A DNA stretch of 64,000 nt from CAJXVY01 sp031580995 (GCA_031580995.1 JAVLCC010000005.1:1-64000), one strand, 5' to 3'; shown: positions 1 to 10,499, counted from the first letter of the stretch. Program-made: numbers and translations. The notes: generated by a model from the letters alone, not told the origin.

Positions 1-57
1 GTTCCATGCTACTGAAATCTGTGGGTGAGAGTCGGATAGTTCAGCAAACTGTAAGAG

Positions 58-130
58 TGCCCCCGGTGGGACTCGAACCCACACTGGAGCGATTTTAAGT
101 CGCCTGCCTCTGCCATTGGGCTACGGGGGC
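58..130 (-). tRNA. tRNA-Leu (anticodon TAA), short variable loop
   Basis: The minus strand folds as a cloverleaf: acceptor stem GCCCCCG/CGGGGGC, D arm, anticodon stem GGCGA/TCGCT around loop CTTAAAA, T arm GTGGG-TTCGAGT-CCCAC, and discriminator A73. The anticodon is TAA, reading leucine UUA/UUG codons, and A73 is the LeuRS identity base. The variable loop is only five bases (CCAGT), whereas bacterial tRNA-Leu normally has a long class II arm. CCA is not encoded. It lies just downstream of ndh on the same strand. Confidence 0.9.
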
Positions 131-137
131 GCAGTTG

Positions 138-1490
138 TTACTTCTTTCCCACCTTCGCTGCGTTTGCGGCGAAGATTTCTCTTGGGTGTCTAACTGCTTC
201 CAGAGATACTACATCGCGGCGCAGTAAGAAGTTCCAAACCCAACCGCCGATAACTCTGATCTTGCGCTCAAGCATTGGCATTGCCAATCCGTGATAGCCA
301 CGGTGAGCAAGCCAAGCCAATGGCCCCGCCATAGAAAATCTTCCAACCTGCAGCACTCCTTGGCCAATTCCAAGACCTGCAACAGCACCCAAAGTTGCCC
401 ATTTATACTGTGTTGGTCCATCGCCACGAACTACTGCAGTCAGGTTTTTAGCAACTTTCTTGCCCTGTCTAACAGCGTGCTGGGCGTTTGGAACGCAATA
501 GCCACCAACTCCACCACCACTTAAATCGGGAACTCTGGAGACATCTCCTGCGGTCCAGGCGCCTTCAAACACATGCCCCTGATCATCTGTTACCTGCAAA
601 GTTGCCTCGGCAATGATTCTTCCGCGCTCATCAATTGGCAAGTCACTGAATTTAGCCATTGGGGAAGCTGCCACACCAGCAGTCCAAATCACGATGTCAC
701 TTTCAAACTCTTCATCGCTTGAAAGCTTCACAACTCCCTTTTCACAGTTCAATAGCTGAGTGTTTAGGTGAACGGTGATACCAGCTCTTTCCATCCAGTT
801 CACAACCCACTCACCACGCTTTTCACTAACTTCAGGCATCACTCGCCCCATGGCCTCAACCAGGTGAAACTGAATATCCTCAAAGGCAATCTCAGGGTAA
901 TAACGAAGTAAATAGGTGGCAGCTGATCTCAACTCAGCGACTGTTTCAATGCCTGCAAAACCTCCACCGACAACCACAAAGGTCAACAACCTGTCGCGCT
1001 CTGGACCCTGGGGCAATGCAGCAGCTCGATCGAAGTTTGCAAACATCTTGTTGCGAACCTCTACCGCCTCTTCAACATTTTTCATTCCAATCGCTACCGA
1101 TGCGACTCCTGGAATTGGGAAGGTTCTGGAAATTGCTCCAGCCGTCACAACAACGTGGTCGTATTCGATTGTGTAGGGCTTGGCTCCGTCAACGCTGACT
1201 GTTGCCTTTTTTGCCTTGTGGTTAATTTTGGTTACTTTGCCAGTTATCAACTTGGTCTTGCTTAAGTGAGACCTATGAGAGACAACAGTGTGACGTGGTT
1301 CAATCGAACCAGCGGCCACCTCTGGCAAGAAAGGTTGGTAGGTCATGTAGGGAAGCGGATCAATCATGGTGACATCAACCTCACCCTTGCGAGTTAGCTT
1401 CTCTAGCCATTTTGCGGCGTAGAACCCCGCGTATCCACCCCCAATAATCAAAATACGAGGAGTCTTGTTCTTAAGTGTTTTTTCAGCCAT
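138..1490 (-). CDS. ndh: Type II NADH:quinone oxidoreductase (NDH-2)
   Basis: A 450-residue single-subunit, non-proton-pumping NADH dehydrogenase that passes electrons from NADH to the quinone pool at the inner face of the membrane. The FAD-binding Rossmann motif GGGYAG is at residues 17-22, and the NADH-binding motif GGGFAG is at 175-180 within VVVGGGFAGIETVAEL. A third FAD motif (TAGDVSRVPD) follows in the C-terminal third. The C-terminus looks amphipathic, as expected for a monotopic membrane protein. It follows DUF501 after 63 bp. No convincing ribosome binding site precedes the ATG, so it may be leaderless. The family is clear from the motifs and length. Confidence 0.95.
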   Translation of the reverse strand: MAEKTLKNKTPRILIIGGGYAGFYAAKWLEKLTRKGEVDVTMIDPLPYMTYQPFLPEVAAGSIEPRHTVVSHRSHLSKTKLITGKVTKINHKAKKATVSVDGAKPYTIEYDHVVVTAGAISRTFPIPGVASVAIGMKNVEEAVEVRNKMFANFDRAAALPQGPERDRLLTFVVVGGGFAGIETVAELRSAATYLLRYYPEIAFEDIQFHLVEAMGRVMPEVSEKRGEWVVNWMERAGITVHLNTQLLNCEKGVVKLSSDEEFESDIVIWTAGVAASPMAKFSDLPIDERGRIIAEATLQVTDDQGHVFEGAWTAGDVSRVPDLSGGGVGGYCVPNAQHAVRQGKKVAKNLTAVVRGDGPTQYKWATLGAVAGLGIGQGVLQVGRFSMAGPLAWLAHRGYHGLAMPMLERKIRVIGGWVWNFLLRRDVVSLEAVRHPREIFAANAAKVGKK

Positions 1491-1553
1491 TTGTTCGTTT
1501 CGTTGTTGTTGCGGTGCTTTTTGGGCAGACCTCTTCGGCTACAAGCCTCTAGG

Positions 1554-2054
1554 TTAGCGGATTGGAACCTGTTTTGGCCTCTCACACTGACATTTTCCAA
1601 TCTTCCAGTCACTGTTTTCAACCGCCAAGTCCCCAATTGGGTTCATTCCTGGACCAACCGCAAGAGAGTGAGCGGCCAGTGCATGCAAGCATTTCACACG
1701 ATTTGGCATGCCTCCAGCGGAGATATCTTTAAGCTCTTCAACGAATTCAATCTGCTCTCGATGCTCTAGATAACTCTCATGAGCCTTCAGGTATTGCTCT
1801 GAAATTTCATCTTCTTCCAATAGCTCTGACCACTGGGCCATCAATCCTGCACTTTCAAGCCTTGACATGCTGGCGGTAGCGGCAGGGTGAGTCAGGTAAT
1901 AAAGCGTTGGGAAAGGTGTTCCATCTTCCAGCCGGGGCTTGGTTTTTACAACCACAGGGTTGCCACAAATACACCTTGCACTCACCTCCAACATCGACCT
2001 TGCGGGTCTTCCCAGTTGCTCAGAGACTATTTCGAGATCCTCAGCGCTAATCAT
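1554..2054 (-). CDS. DUF501 family protein
   Basis: A 166-residue soluble protein of the actinobacterial DUF501 family (Rv1025-like), with no established biochemical function. Visible landmarks are a C-x-C pair near residues 28-30 (CICGNP), the conserved segment GMPNRVKCLHAL in the C-terminal half, and a terminal CQCERP. The four cysteines could bind a metal; that is inference. Its start overlaps the FtsB-like gene stop by 4 bp, so the two are translationally coupled, and eno lies just upstream. In Mycobacterium the same trio is followed by ppx; here ndh follows instead. Confidence 0.85.
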   Translation of the reverse strand: MISAEDLEIVSEQLGRPARSMLEVSARCICGNPVVVKTKPRLEDGTPFPTLYYLTHPAATASMSRLESAGLMAQWSELLEEDEISEQYLKAHESYLEHREQIEFVEELKDISAGGMPNRVKCLHALAAHSLAVGPGMNPIGDLAVENSDWKIGKCQCERPKQVPIR

Positions 2055-2569
2055 TCAATCTCTCGCAAACTGATTTCGCTTTCCTCTTCAGTTGGAACAT
2101 CCAATGCAGCTCTGAAAATTGACTCAAGGCTTGATTGAACCCAGTCCTTCTCAGCTGCAATGACCCCCTGGCTTATCACGTCACTTTCGCGCTGTTCGGC
2201 GAGTAATTGACCGAGGGTTCCAGTTTCTCCACTGAAATCAATGCCTTCAGCATCCATCACCAGGTAGCTCACTTCACCAGGAAGGACGTAATAAAGTCTC
2301 TCCCTTGCCTGAGAGCGGATATAAGCGGGGTCTTGCCATCTATCTCGCTCAGATTGCATGTCCTCTAATGACTGCTTTGATAGCTCTATGGATTGCTCAA
2401 CTTCTGCAATCTCCGCTCTTTGGCGCAAAAGCAATTGAATATCGGGGGCCAAGGTTATAACCCCAAGGGTGACAACCAGCAGAAAAAGCGCAATTGAACC
2501 ACTTAGGTGGAGGTTTTGAAACCACCAGGAGGTTTCATTGACCTTGACTGGGACTTTTTGTTCTGGCAT
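2051..2569 (-). CDS. Septum formation initiator family protein (FtsB/DivIC-like)
   Basis: A 172-residue bitopic membrane protein. It has a short cytoplasmic N-terminus, one transmembrane helix at about residues 24-46, an extracytoplasmic coiled coil rich in E/Q/R (about 48-80), and the family segment RWQDPAYIRSQARERL followed by YYVLPGE. Members act as bitopic scaffold proteins of the divisome with FtsL and FtsQ. The position between eno and DUF501 matches Rv1024 in Mycobacterium. The acidic C-terminal tail of about 60 residues is longer than in E. coli FtsB but normal for actinobacteria. The final assignment to FtsB versus DivIC is by family only. Confidence 0.88.
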   Translation of the reverse strand: MPEQKVPVKVNETSWWFQNLHLSGSIALFLLVVTLGVITLAPDIQLLLRQRAEIAEVEQSIELSKQSLEDMQSERDRWQDPAYIRSQARERLYYVLPGEVSYLVMDAEGIDFSGETGTLGQLLAEQRESDVISQGVIAAEKDWVQSSLESIFRAALDVPTEEESEISLREIE

Positions 2570-2582
2570 GACAAGCCAAATT

Positions 2583-2606
2583 CTAAATCTGGTTTGTGAG
2601 ATTTAG
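2583..2606 (-). terminator. Hairpin between eno and ftsB-like gene, possible weak terminator
   Basis: A perfect 8-bp inverted repeat, CTAAATCT/AGATTTAG with an 8-nt loop, lies in the 44-bp gap after eno. It is A/T-rich and is followed on the minus strand only by AATTT, so it may be a weak or processing hairpin and not a full terminator. Confidence 0.3.
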
Positions 2607-2613
2607 TATTCGA

Positions 2614-3891
<1,278 letters not shown>

Positions 3892-3948
3892 TTATTGCGG
3901 GGGAAAGGACATGGGGCTACATAGCGATTCAAAGCATAGCAACAGGGT

Positions 3949-5115
3949 CTATTGAAGGGGCTTAATCTCGAGGTTTGTGAAAATATGTTCACCATTTATA
4001 ACCCCAAAGTTTTCATAACCCTGATCTCTCATGGCCTCTAATAAAACCTTCATGTTCTTCACGCGCTTTTCAATCCGAGCATTAAACCCAGCATCGATTG
4101 CTTGCGATTGAAGTTCTAGAGCATTTTCTATGTCGTCATAAATCAGCACCACCGAGGGTTTTTTATCGAATTGCTTGGTAATCAAATCGACAACTCTTTC
4201 AAAACCAAGGGAGATTCCAACCGCTGGAACATCTTTGCCCAACCAGCGACCAACCATTCCGTCATAGCGCCCGCCACCGCCAATTGATTGACCACTTGAG
4301 GGATGCTCAATTTCAAACACGGCACCTGTGTAATAACCCATGCCTCGAACAAGCGTTTTATCAAATTTAATTCTGGGGTTAGAAAGATTTAGCTCTGCAA
4401 GCTCATCTGGCATATCTGATTCTTGCTGCAACCAGCTAGTTACCCGCTCAGCTAATTCTGGGTCATATTTTTCAGAGAGTTCTTTTTTAACCCCAGAGAT
4501 TTCTATCTTGTCTAGTTTGTCGATGGTTATTAGCACCCCTGCTGGGTCATCAACTGCAAGTTTTTTCATCATTCGATTTAGATATCCACGGTGATTGATC
4601 CTGATCATTGCATCATTCAGGCCCAGTCGATCCAAAACCTCCAGAGAGGCTGTCAGTAGTTCTAATTCAGCGTCGGTTGTCTCATCACCCAAAATGTCGA
4701 TATCGCATTGGTTAAATTGCCTATAGCGACCCTTTTGAGGTCTTTCCGCTCTCCAAACAGGACCTGTTTGGACTGCTTTGAAAACCTTTGGAAGCTCCGC
4801 TTGATTGGTTGCATAAAACCTTGTGAGTGGAACTGTCAGGTCGTAGCGCAAACCCAGGTCAGCTAGGGACTCGCTATTGCCCAGAGCTTTTTCTAATTCA
4901 TCTCCGCGCTTCAAAACTTGAAAAGCCAGCTTTTCATTATCCCCACCCTGACCGCTAAGAAGCCTGTCTAGGTTCTCCATAGCTGGAGTCTCAATTGATT
5001 GAAAGCCACGAGCTTGATAAACGTCTAATATTTCCGCGAGGATTTGCTCACGTCTGAGCTTTTCCACCGGTAGGAAATCACGCATTCCCCTTGGAGAAGA
5101 AATCTGTTTGGCCAT
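3949..5115 (-). CDS. hisS: Histidine--tRNA ligase
   Basis: A 388-residue class II aminoacyl-tRNA synthetase charging tRNA-His. The N-terminus SSPRGMRDFLP is typical of HisRS. Motif 2 is seen as GPVWRAERPQKGRYRQFNQ. The HisRS-specific loop RGMGYYTGAVFEI is followed by GGGGRYDG, and motif 3 lies around GISLGFERV. The protein is shorter than the usual 410-430 residues, mainly in the C-terminal anticodon-binding domain (about 75 residues after SVVLIYDD), which fits the compact genome. It is separated by 66 bp from eno and by 26 bp from mazG. Confidence 0.97.
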   Translation of the reverse strand: MAKQISSPRGMRDFLPVEKLRREQILAEILDVYQARGFQSIETPAMENLDRLLSGQGGDNEKLAFQVLKRGDELEKALGNSESLADLGLRYDLTVPLTRFYATNQAELPKVFKAVQTGPVWRAERPQKGRYRQFNQCDIDILGDETTDAELELLTASLEVLDRLGLNDAMIRINHRGYLNRMMKKLAVDDPAGVLITIDKLDKIEISGVKKELSEKYDPELAERVTSWLQQESDMPDELAELNLSNPRIKFDKTLVRGMGYYTGAVFEIEHPSSGQSIGGGGRYDGMVGRWLGKDVPAVGISLGFERVVDLITKQFDKKPSVVLIYDDIENALELQSQAIDAGFNARIEKRVKNMKVLLEAMRDQGYENFGVINGEHIFTNLEIKPLQ

Positions 5116-5141
5116 TTTGTTAGTTTCCCATAAAGATGCAC

Positions 5142-5843
5142 TCAGTCAGCGTCTACCCTGCCGATAACTCCCGCATCCAGCTGATCATCAATCTCTGCCT
5201 GCCTAATTTCCACCTGTAACTCTCTAGTTGCCTCTCTTAGCGCTCGCTCAGGGTCTAAACCAACGGTTCTTGCTGAGCTAACGATGGCCAGTAGCATCTT
5301 CCCCAGATCTTCCTCGGTCTCCATGGGAATGGCTGGGGTGTCAGATTTTTCTAAAATCTCTGCTTTTTCAGCTTTTGCCATCACCTTGCTGGCTAAAGCT
5401 AAAGCTGGCATTGACTGCGGGACACCATCGAGAATGCTTGTTCTCTCTGGTTTTTCACGCTTTTTGTGCTCATCCCAGTTCTGCATCACATCATCACCGG
5501 TCTCAGCAGCGTATTTATCCTGCTGCTCTGAATTTCCGAAAACATGCGGGTGACGAGAGATCATTTTCTCGGTCATCTTTTTGGCAACATCCTCAATATC
5601 AAATGGTTCACCTAAGGAACCGGTGGAGGCGATGTCTGAGTGAAAAACAACTTGATATAAAACATCACCAAGTTCTTCCAAAACCTCATCACGGCTTCCT
5701 GCCTCAATGGCTTCAATCAGTTCATGGGTTTCTTCTAATAAATACTGAATCAAAGATCTGTGTGTTTGTTCCGCATCCCAGGGGCATCCTCCAGGGGCAC
5801 GCAGTTGGTGTGCTGTTTCTATTAGTTTTTCTAGTTCACTCAA
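5142..5843 (-). CDS. mazG: MazG family nucleoside triphosphate pyrophosphohydrolase
   Basis: A 233-residue all-alpha NTP pyrophosphatase that hydrolyses non-canonical or excess nucleotides to monophosphates. The N-terminal LRAPGGCPWDAEQTHRSL and the metal-binding set EELGDVLYQVVFHSDIA (EExxD) mark one complete MazG domain. The second domain of E. coli MazG is reduced to a helical remnant, as in other actinobacteria. The TTG start overlaps the mfd stop (TTGA), giving tight coupling. The order mfd-mazG before eno is conserved in the class. This is the housecleaning enzyme and not part of a mazEF toxin pair. Confidence 0.93.
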   Translation of the reverse strand: MSELEKLIETAHQLRAPGGCPWDAEQTHRSLIQYLLEETHELIEAIEAGSRDEVLEELGDVLYQVVFHSDIASTGSLGEPFDIEDVAKKMTEKMISRHPHVFGNSEQQDKYAAETGDDVMQNWDEHKKREKPERTSILDGVPQSMPALALASKVMAKAEKAEILEKSDTPAIPMETEEDLGKMLLAIVSSARTVGLDPERALREATRELQVEIRQAEIDDQLDAGVIGRVDAD

Positions 5844-8800
5844 GCCAAGCCCTCCAAAAACTCTTTCACCCAGTCAATCACCTGCTCATCGGTTGAGAGT
5901 GAGACTGGCTTATCAAGTGTCAACATATTTGCAGATTGCAAATACCTAACCCCGGTGTGGTTATGCGAGAGCTGCACCAATTGACTCTCGGTGAGCTCTA
6001 TTGGTTGCATCCTCAACTTATCCCCCAGCATGTTTAGATCCTTCAAGCCCAAACGGTTTGCAATTTGTCTAAGTTCAGTCACTCGAATGAGTGTTTGTAA
6101 TTCTTGCGGGGCTTTGCCGTAGCGGTCTTCTAGCTCTTCTAAAATCAACGCTAACTGCTCAGGCGTTGACTCCGAACCTCCCGCAGCACTGAGTTTGTGA
6201 TAAGCCTCAAGTCTTAGTCGATCACTATCCAGATAACTGGTTGGGATGTGTGCGCTAACTGGAATCTCAAGGTTTAGCTCGGCTGGGGCCTCAACTTTTT
6301 TGCCTTTGAACTCATCAACCGCCTCGCCAATCATTCGCAAGTAAAGATCAAACCCAACACCAGCTATGTGCCCACTCTGCTCGCCACCAAGCAAGTTTCC
6401 AGCACCTCTGATTTCTAGGTCTTTCATGGCAACCTGGAATCCGCTGCCAAGTTCGTTATTGGTGGCAATTGTTGCCAAGCGATCATGAGCTGTCTCAGTC
6501 AATGGCTTTGATGGGTCATAGAAAAAATAGGCATAGGCGCGTTCTCTGGATCTGCCAACTCGTCCTCTGATTTGATGCAATTGGCTAAGCCCGTAATTCT
6601 CTGCTCTATCAACAATCAAGGTATTCGCATTTGGGATATCAATGCCTGTTTCAATGATTGTGGTTGAAACCAAGACATCGAATTTCCTGTCCCAGAAATC
6701 CACCACCACCTGCTCTAATTGAGCCTCCGGTAATTTTCCATGGGCCACGCCAACTCTCGCCTCCGGAACCAAACGAGCTATCTCATTGGCCACCGCATCA
6801 ATTGAACTGACTCGGTTATGGACATAGAAAACCTGCCCCTCGCGGATTAGCTCTCTGCGGATAGCGGCTGCAAGCTGCTGCTCTGAATAACCTCCGACAT
6901 AGGTCAAAATTGGCTGGCGCTGTTCGGGTGGTGTGGCGAGTGTGCTCATCTCTCTGATGCCGGTCACCGCCATCTCAAGTGTTCTTGGAATTGGGGTTGC
7001 ACTCATCGATAAAACATCAACATTGGCTCTAAAGCTTTTTAGTTTTTCTTTGTGTTCAACTCCGAAGCGCTGTTCCTCATCAACAATGATTAGTCCCAGG
7101 TTTCTAAACTTCACCCCCTCGCCCAACAATCTGTGAGTACCTATCACCAAATCAACCGCACCTGTTTGCAGGCCTTGCAGGGTTTGTTTCACATTGGCTG
7201 ATGATTGAAACCTGGAAAGTGCCTCGATGTTTACAGGGAATCCTTTGAAGCGATCTCTGAAGGTTTCCATGTGTTGTCTCACCAACAGTGTCGTTGGGCA
7301 CAGTATCGCCACCTGCTTGCCATCTTGGATGGCTTTGAAGGCAGCCCTCAGGGCAACCTCTGTCTTACCAAAACCAACATCACCCGCCAACAACCTATCC
7401 ATCGGTCTCGGGCTTTCCATGTCTCGCTTGACCTCTTCGATGGTTTTTAGCTGATCTGAAGTTTCAACATAGGGAAACGCTTCTTCCAGCTCATGCTGCC
7501 AAGCGGTGTCGGGGCCAAAGGCATAACCCTCGGCTTTTGATCGCTCGGCGTAGAGCTTCACTAGATCAATGGCAATCTGTCTAACTGCTTTTCTGGCATT
7601 GCCTTTTGCCCTGGCCCAGTCGGTTCCACCCATCTTTGATAACACCGGTGCTTCACCACCGACGTATCTGGTGACCAGATCTAGTTGATCAACAGGAACA
7701 AACAACGTGTCCGCCGGATAGCTTTTTTTGGGTGGTGCGTATTCGATTAATAAATACTCACGGTTTAATTTTCCGCCCCTGCCGACTTTGCGCTGGACTA
7801 ATTCTTTGAACTGTCCAACACCATGAACCTCGTGAACGACATAATCCCCAGCTTTTAATTCCAGAGGATCAACCTGTGGACCACGCCTTGAGGCAAGCTT
7901 TCTTTTACTAGGAGCAATATAAGTAGCATTCCGACCCAGGTATTCTCGCTCGGTGATGATTGCAAGCTTGCTAGCCGGGGAAACCAAACCTTTTTGCAAA
8001 TTTCCCCGAATGACAAAGAAACCATCATCGCCGGAATATTCATCAATAAGCTTCGCCCCGCTTAGTTCTGCAATGCGCTCTGCGGTTCCTGGACCGTTGG
8101 CGGTGAAGATAATTGAATACGCTTGGTTTTTTAGATCTTCAATCCATGAGTTCAAATCATCTTCAATGCCTGCAAAACTTGGCAGGTCATAAACTTCGAT
8201 ATCAACACCCTGTTGATCCCCAAAAGCTGCCATGAACCTAACCGGGTGGTTTGTTTTTGAGAGTTTTTCTAAAAATTCATGCCAGTCATAAAACCCACCG
8301 GCGCTGAGATCAATCGGGGCCTCCGCTCCACTAATTGCCGCATCCCAAGCCGCATGCAAAAACTCTTCATTGGTTTTTTTCAAATCCTCCGCACGAGTTC
8401 TAATCCGCTCACTCGATAAAATCACATGCTCTGAGTTATCAGGGATGAATTCAAAAACCGGCACCATCGAATTGGTCAAAACTGGAGCCAAAGATTCCAT
8501 ACCGGCAACTGGAATGGCATTGGCAATTTTTTCCAACATCTCACCAAGGTTTGGAAATTCAGATGCCATCTCCCGCGCTCTGGAGGAAACCTCTGGGGTG
8601 ATTAGCAATTCTCTTGCAGGGTAAAGCATGAAACTCTCAAGCTTTGTCTCCAGTGATCTTTGATCCGCTATTGAAAACTCGCGCATCTCTTCAATTTCAT
8701 CACCGAAAAATTCAAGCCTGACCGGATGATCATTGGTGACTGGGAACACATCGACTATTCCGCCTCGGATTGCAAACTCACCGCGCTGACTGACCATGTC

Positions 8801-9313
8801 AACCCGTTCATAGCCAAGTTCAATTAGTTTCAGTGGAAGTTCAGCCAGCGAATACTCTTTGCCGGAGAGAATCTGCATGGCAGGGTGCTCTGCTAATTGC
8901 GAATGAACCGGTTGCAGCGCAGCTCTCACGCTCATGATCACAAAAACAGCATGCTTGGCTGGTTTGTTTGCAAGCTCAATCAATCTGGAAATAGCACGAA
9001 GTCTTTTTCCAACAGTTTCAGATGATGGAGAGAGCCTCTCATGAGGCAGTGTCTCCCAACTTGGAAACTCAATCAATTCAAAACTTGGGTCATACTCCTC
9101 CAAGAAATCAATCATCTCTTGGGCTTCACGACCAGTTGCGGTTATCACTACATATGGCTTTTTAATTCCTTTGAGCCTTGGCATGTCCGCCACTAAAAAA
9201 GGATGCGAGCCGATTGGTGCAATTACAGAAGATGAGTCATTTTTGACAGAGGCTTCGAATTTTGAGTAGGGGTAACCCTCTGAGATTTTTTCTCCTAGGG
9301 GCTTCAAGCTCAC
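5840..9313 (-). CDS. mfd: Transcription-repair coupling factor
   Basis: A 1157-residue ATP-dependent translocase that removes RNA polymerase stalled at DNA damage and recruits UvrA. The order is an N-terminal UvrB-homology region, the RNA-polymerase-interacting domain beginning LELKAGDYVVHEVHGVGQF, then a RecG-like helicase core. The core shows Walker A GDVGFGKTEVALRAAF, Walker B DEEQRFGVEHKE, motif III SATPIPRTLEMA and motif VI QIRGRVGRS. The C-terminal TRCF domain with ELEDRYGKAP closes it. Length is normal. The GTG start lies 9 bp after pth. No missing catalytic residue was seen. Confidence 0.98.
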   Translation of the reverse strand: MSLKPLGEKISEGYPYSKFEASVKNDSSSVIAPIGSHPFLVADMPRLKGIKKPYVVITATGREAQEMIDFLEEYDPSFELIEFPSWETLPHERLSPSSETVGKRLRAISRLIELANKPAKHAVFVIMSVRAALQPVHSQLAEHPAMQILSGKEYSLAELPLKLIELGYERVDMVSQRGEFAIRGGIVDVFPVTNDHPVRLEFFGDEIEEMREFSIADQRSLETKLESFMLYPARELLITPEVSSRAREMASEFPNLGEMLEKIANAIPVAGMESLAPVLTNSMVPVFEFIPDNSEHVILSSERIRTRAEDLKKTNEEFLHAAWDAAISGAEAPIDLSAGGFYDWHEFLEKLSKTNHPVRFMAAFGDQQGVDIEVYDLPSFAGIEDDLNSWIEDLKNQAYSIIFTANGPGTAERIAELSGAKLIDEYSGDDGFFVIRGNLQKGLVSPASKLAIITEREYLGRNATYIAPSKRKLASRRGPQVDPLELKAGDYVVHEVHGVGQFKELVQRKVGRGGKLNREYLLIEYAPPKKSYPADTLFVPVDQLDLVTRYVGGEAPVLSKMGGTDWARAKGNARKAVRQIAIDLVKLYAERSKAEGYAFGPDTAWQHELEEAFPYVETSDQLKTIEEVKRDMESPRPMDRLLAGDVGFGKTEVALRAAFKAIQDGKQVAILCPTTLLVRQHMETFRDRFKGFPVNIEALSRFQSSANVKQTLQGLQTGAVDLVIGTHRLLGEGVKFRNLGLIIVDEEQRFGVEHKEKLKSFRANVDVLSMSATPIPRTLEMAVTGIREMSTLATPPEQRQPILTYVGGYSEQQLAAAIRRELIREGQVFYVHNRVSSIDAVANEIARLVPEARVGVAHGKLPEAQLEQVVVDFWDRKFDVLVSTTIIETGIDIPNANTLIVDRAENYGLSQLHQIRGRVGRSRERAYAYFFYDPSKPLTETAHDRLATIATNNELGSGFQVAMKDLEIRGAGNLLGGEQSGHIAGVGFDLYLRMIGEAVDEFKGKKVEAPAELNLEIPVSAHIPTSYLDSDRLRLEAYHKLSAAGGSESTPEQLALILEELEDRYGKAPQELQTLIRVTELRQIANRLGLKDLNMLGDKLRMQPIELTESQLVQLSHNHTGVRYLQSANMLTLDKPVSLSTDEQVIDWVKEFLEGLA

Positions 9314-9322
9314 CGGGAAATA

Positions 9323-9874
9323 CTACTCTCTGGGAGCGTGTAATTTCTGCATAGCTCCCTGAACTCCTTCACCAATCACCATTTCAACCGCTTCTGCAGC
9401 CAATTTGAGATTTAGTTTCAGTTCTTTTTTCTCTGTAGCTACAAAATCCCGCAACACATAATCTGCTGTTGGCATCTGACCCGGTGGTCTTCCGATTCCA
9501 AAGCGAAGTCTGTGGAAATCATTATCGGTGGCAGCAATTATGTCTCTGAGGCCGTTGTGACCTGCATGCCCACCACCTGTTTTTAGCTTCAAAACTCCAT
9601 AGTCCAGATCCAGTTCATCGTGAATCACCAAAAGCTTTGATGTTGGTAAATCGAAATACTTCAACAACGAACTCACCGGCCCGCCCGAACGATTCATAAA
9701 ACTTGCAGGTTTGGCCAACACCACTTTTTGACTTGCGATATTGGTTTGCACAATAAACGAATTGGTTCGGTGAGATTTGAATTTCTCACCGACCAATTCA
9801 TCTAAGACCAACTGCCCGATGTTGTGTCGGTTATTTTCATACTTGGTGCCCGGATTTCCTAACCCAACCACCAA
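9323..9874 (-). CDS. pth: Peptidyl-tRNA hydrolase
   Basis: A 183-residue enzyme that frees tRNA from peptidyl-tRNA dropped by ribosomes. The core VVGLGNPGTKYENNRHNIG contains the catalytic His and its Asn. HDELDLDYGVLKLKTGGGHAGHNGLRDI contributes the catalytic Asp and the second substrate loop, and RFGIGRPPG is also present. The frame stays open upstream to 9979, but that extension lies inside rplY and is not Pth-like. The likely start is TTG at 9874 or GTG at 9871, about 10 bases after the rplY stop. The start is uncertain because neither has a strong ribosome binding site. Confidence 0.93.
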   Translation of the reverse strand: MVVGLGNPGTKYENNRHNIGQLVLDELVGEKFKSHRTNSFIVQTNIASQKVVLAKPASFMNRSGGPVSSLLKYFDLPTSKLLVIHDELDLDYGVLKLKTGGGHAGHNGLRDIIAATDNDFHRLRFGIGRPPGQMPTADYVLRDFVATEKKELKLNLKLAAEAVEMVIGEGVQGAMQKLHAPRE

Positions 9875-9881
9875 CCAAGAA

Positions 9882-10499
9882 TTATTCGCTTGCTGGCGAC
9901 TCTTCAGCAGCACTCTCTGCTGATCCCTCAGTTGTTTCGGCGGTCTCTTCCTCGACAGCCGCACGGGTCTCGGTGACAACAGCTATGTTTTCCTCAGCTG
10001 CCAATTCCAAAACAACATCATCTGGAACGATTAGGTCACTGACTGTGTAGTGGTGGCCAGCTGGGTTTTCCTTGCTGATGTGCAATTCAACATATTCAGG
10101 GATGCTGGTTGCTGCTGCCTCCAAGGCAACCGTTGAGTGCACAACATCCACAACAGTTCCACCCATTGGTTCACCGATCATGTGAACGGGAACCTCCACG
10201 TGCACCTTCTCGCCTTTTTTAATCTCCACCAGGTCAACGTGCTCAATTTCCTGCTTCACAGGTTCTTTCTGAGCACTTTTCACTAGGACAAGCTCTTTTT
10301 TGCCGTCTATGTTCAGCTCCAAAAGGGCATTTTTAGTCCTTAGGGCAAGCATTGTCTGCTTGGAGGGAAGTGAGATGTGACGGGTGGCATTACCGTGACC
10401 ATAGATTACAGCCGGTGTTTTTCCGGCTGCACGCAATTTGCGGGCAGCGCCTTTTCCAAAGTCGTTTCTAATCTCAGCGTCAAAGTTGTGTTCACTCAT
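9882..10499 (-). CDS. rplY: 50S ribosomal protein L25/general stress protein Ctc
   Basis: A 205-residue long-form L25 that binds 5S rRNA in the large subunit. The N-terminal L25 domain has RNDFGKGAARKLRAAGKTPAVIYGHG, and the TL5/CTC beta domain follows with VHVEVPVHMIGEP. An Ala/Glu-rich acidic tail ends the protein. The ATG at 10499 is preceded by GAAGGA nine bases upstream. An in-frame ATG at 10556 would add 19 non-homologous residues and lacks such a site. The gene is followed directly by pth, the standard actinobacterial pair. Confidence 0.95.
   Translation of the reverse strand: MSEHNFDAEIRNDFGKGAARKLRAAGKTPAVIYGHGNATRHISLPSKQTMLALRTKNALLELNIDGKKELVLVKSAQKEPVKQEIEHVDLVEIKKGEKVHVEVPVHMIGEPMGGTVVDVVHSTVALEAAATSIPEYVELHISKENPAGHHYTVSDLIVPDDVVLELAAEENIAVVTETRAAVEEETAETTEGSAESAAEESPASE

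Noticed and set aside
5142..5843. MazG as part of a toxin-antitoxin pair
   Set aside because: It is the NTP pyrophosphohydrolase in its housekeeping place next to mfd; no mazE or mazF-type gene is adjacent.
9875..9979. Longer N-terminal pth start inside rplY
   Set aside because: The extra 35 residues are not Pth-like, are encoded by the rplY tail in another frame and have no ribosome binding site.
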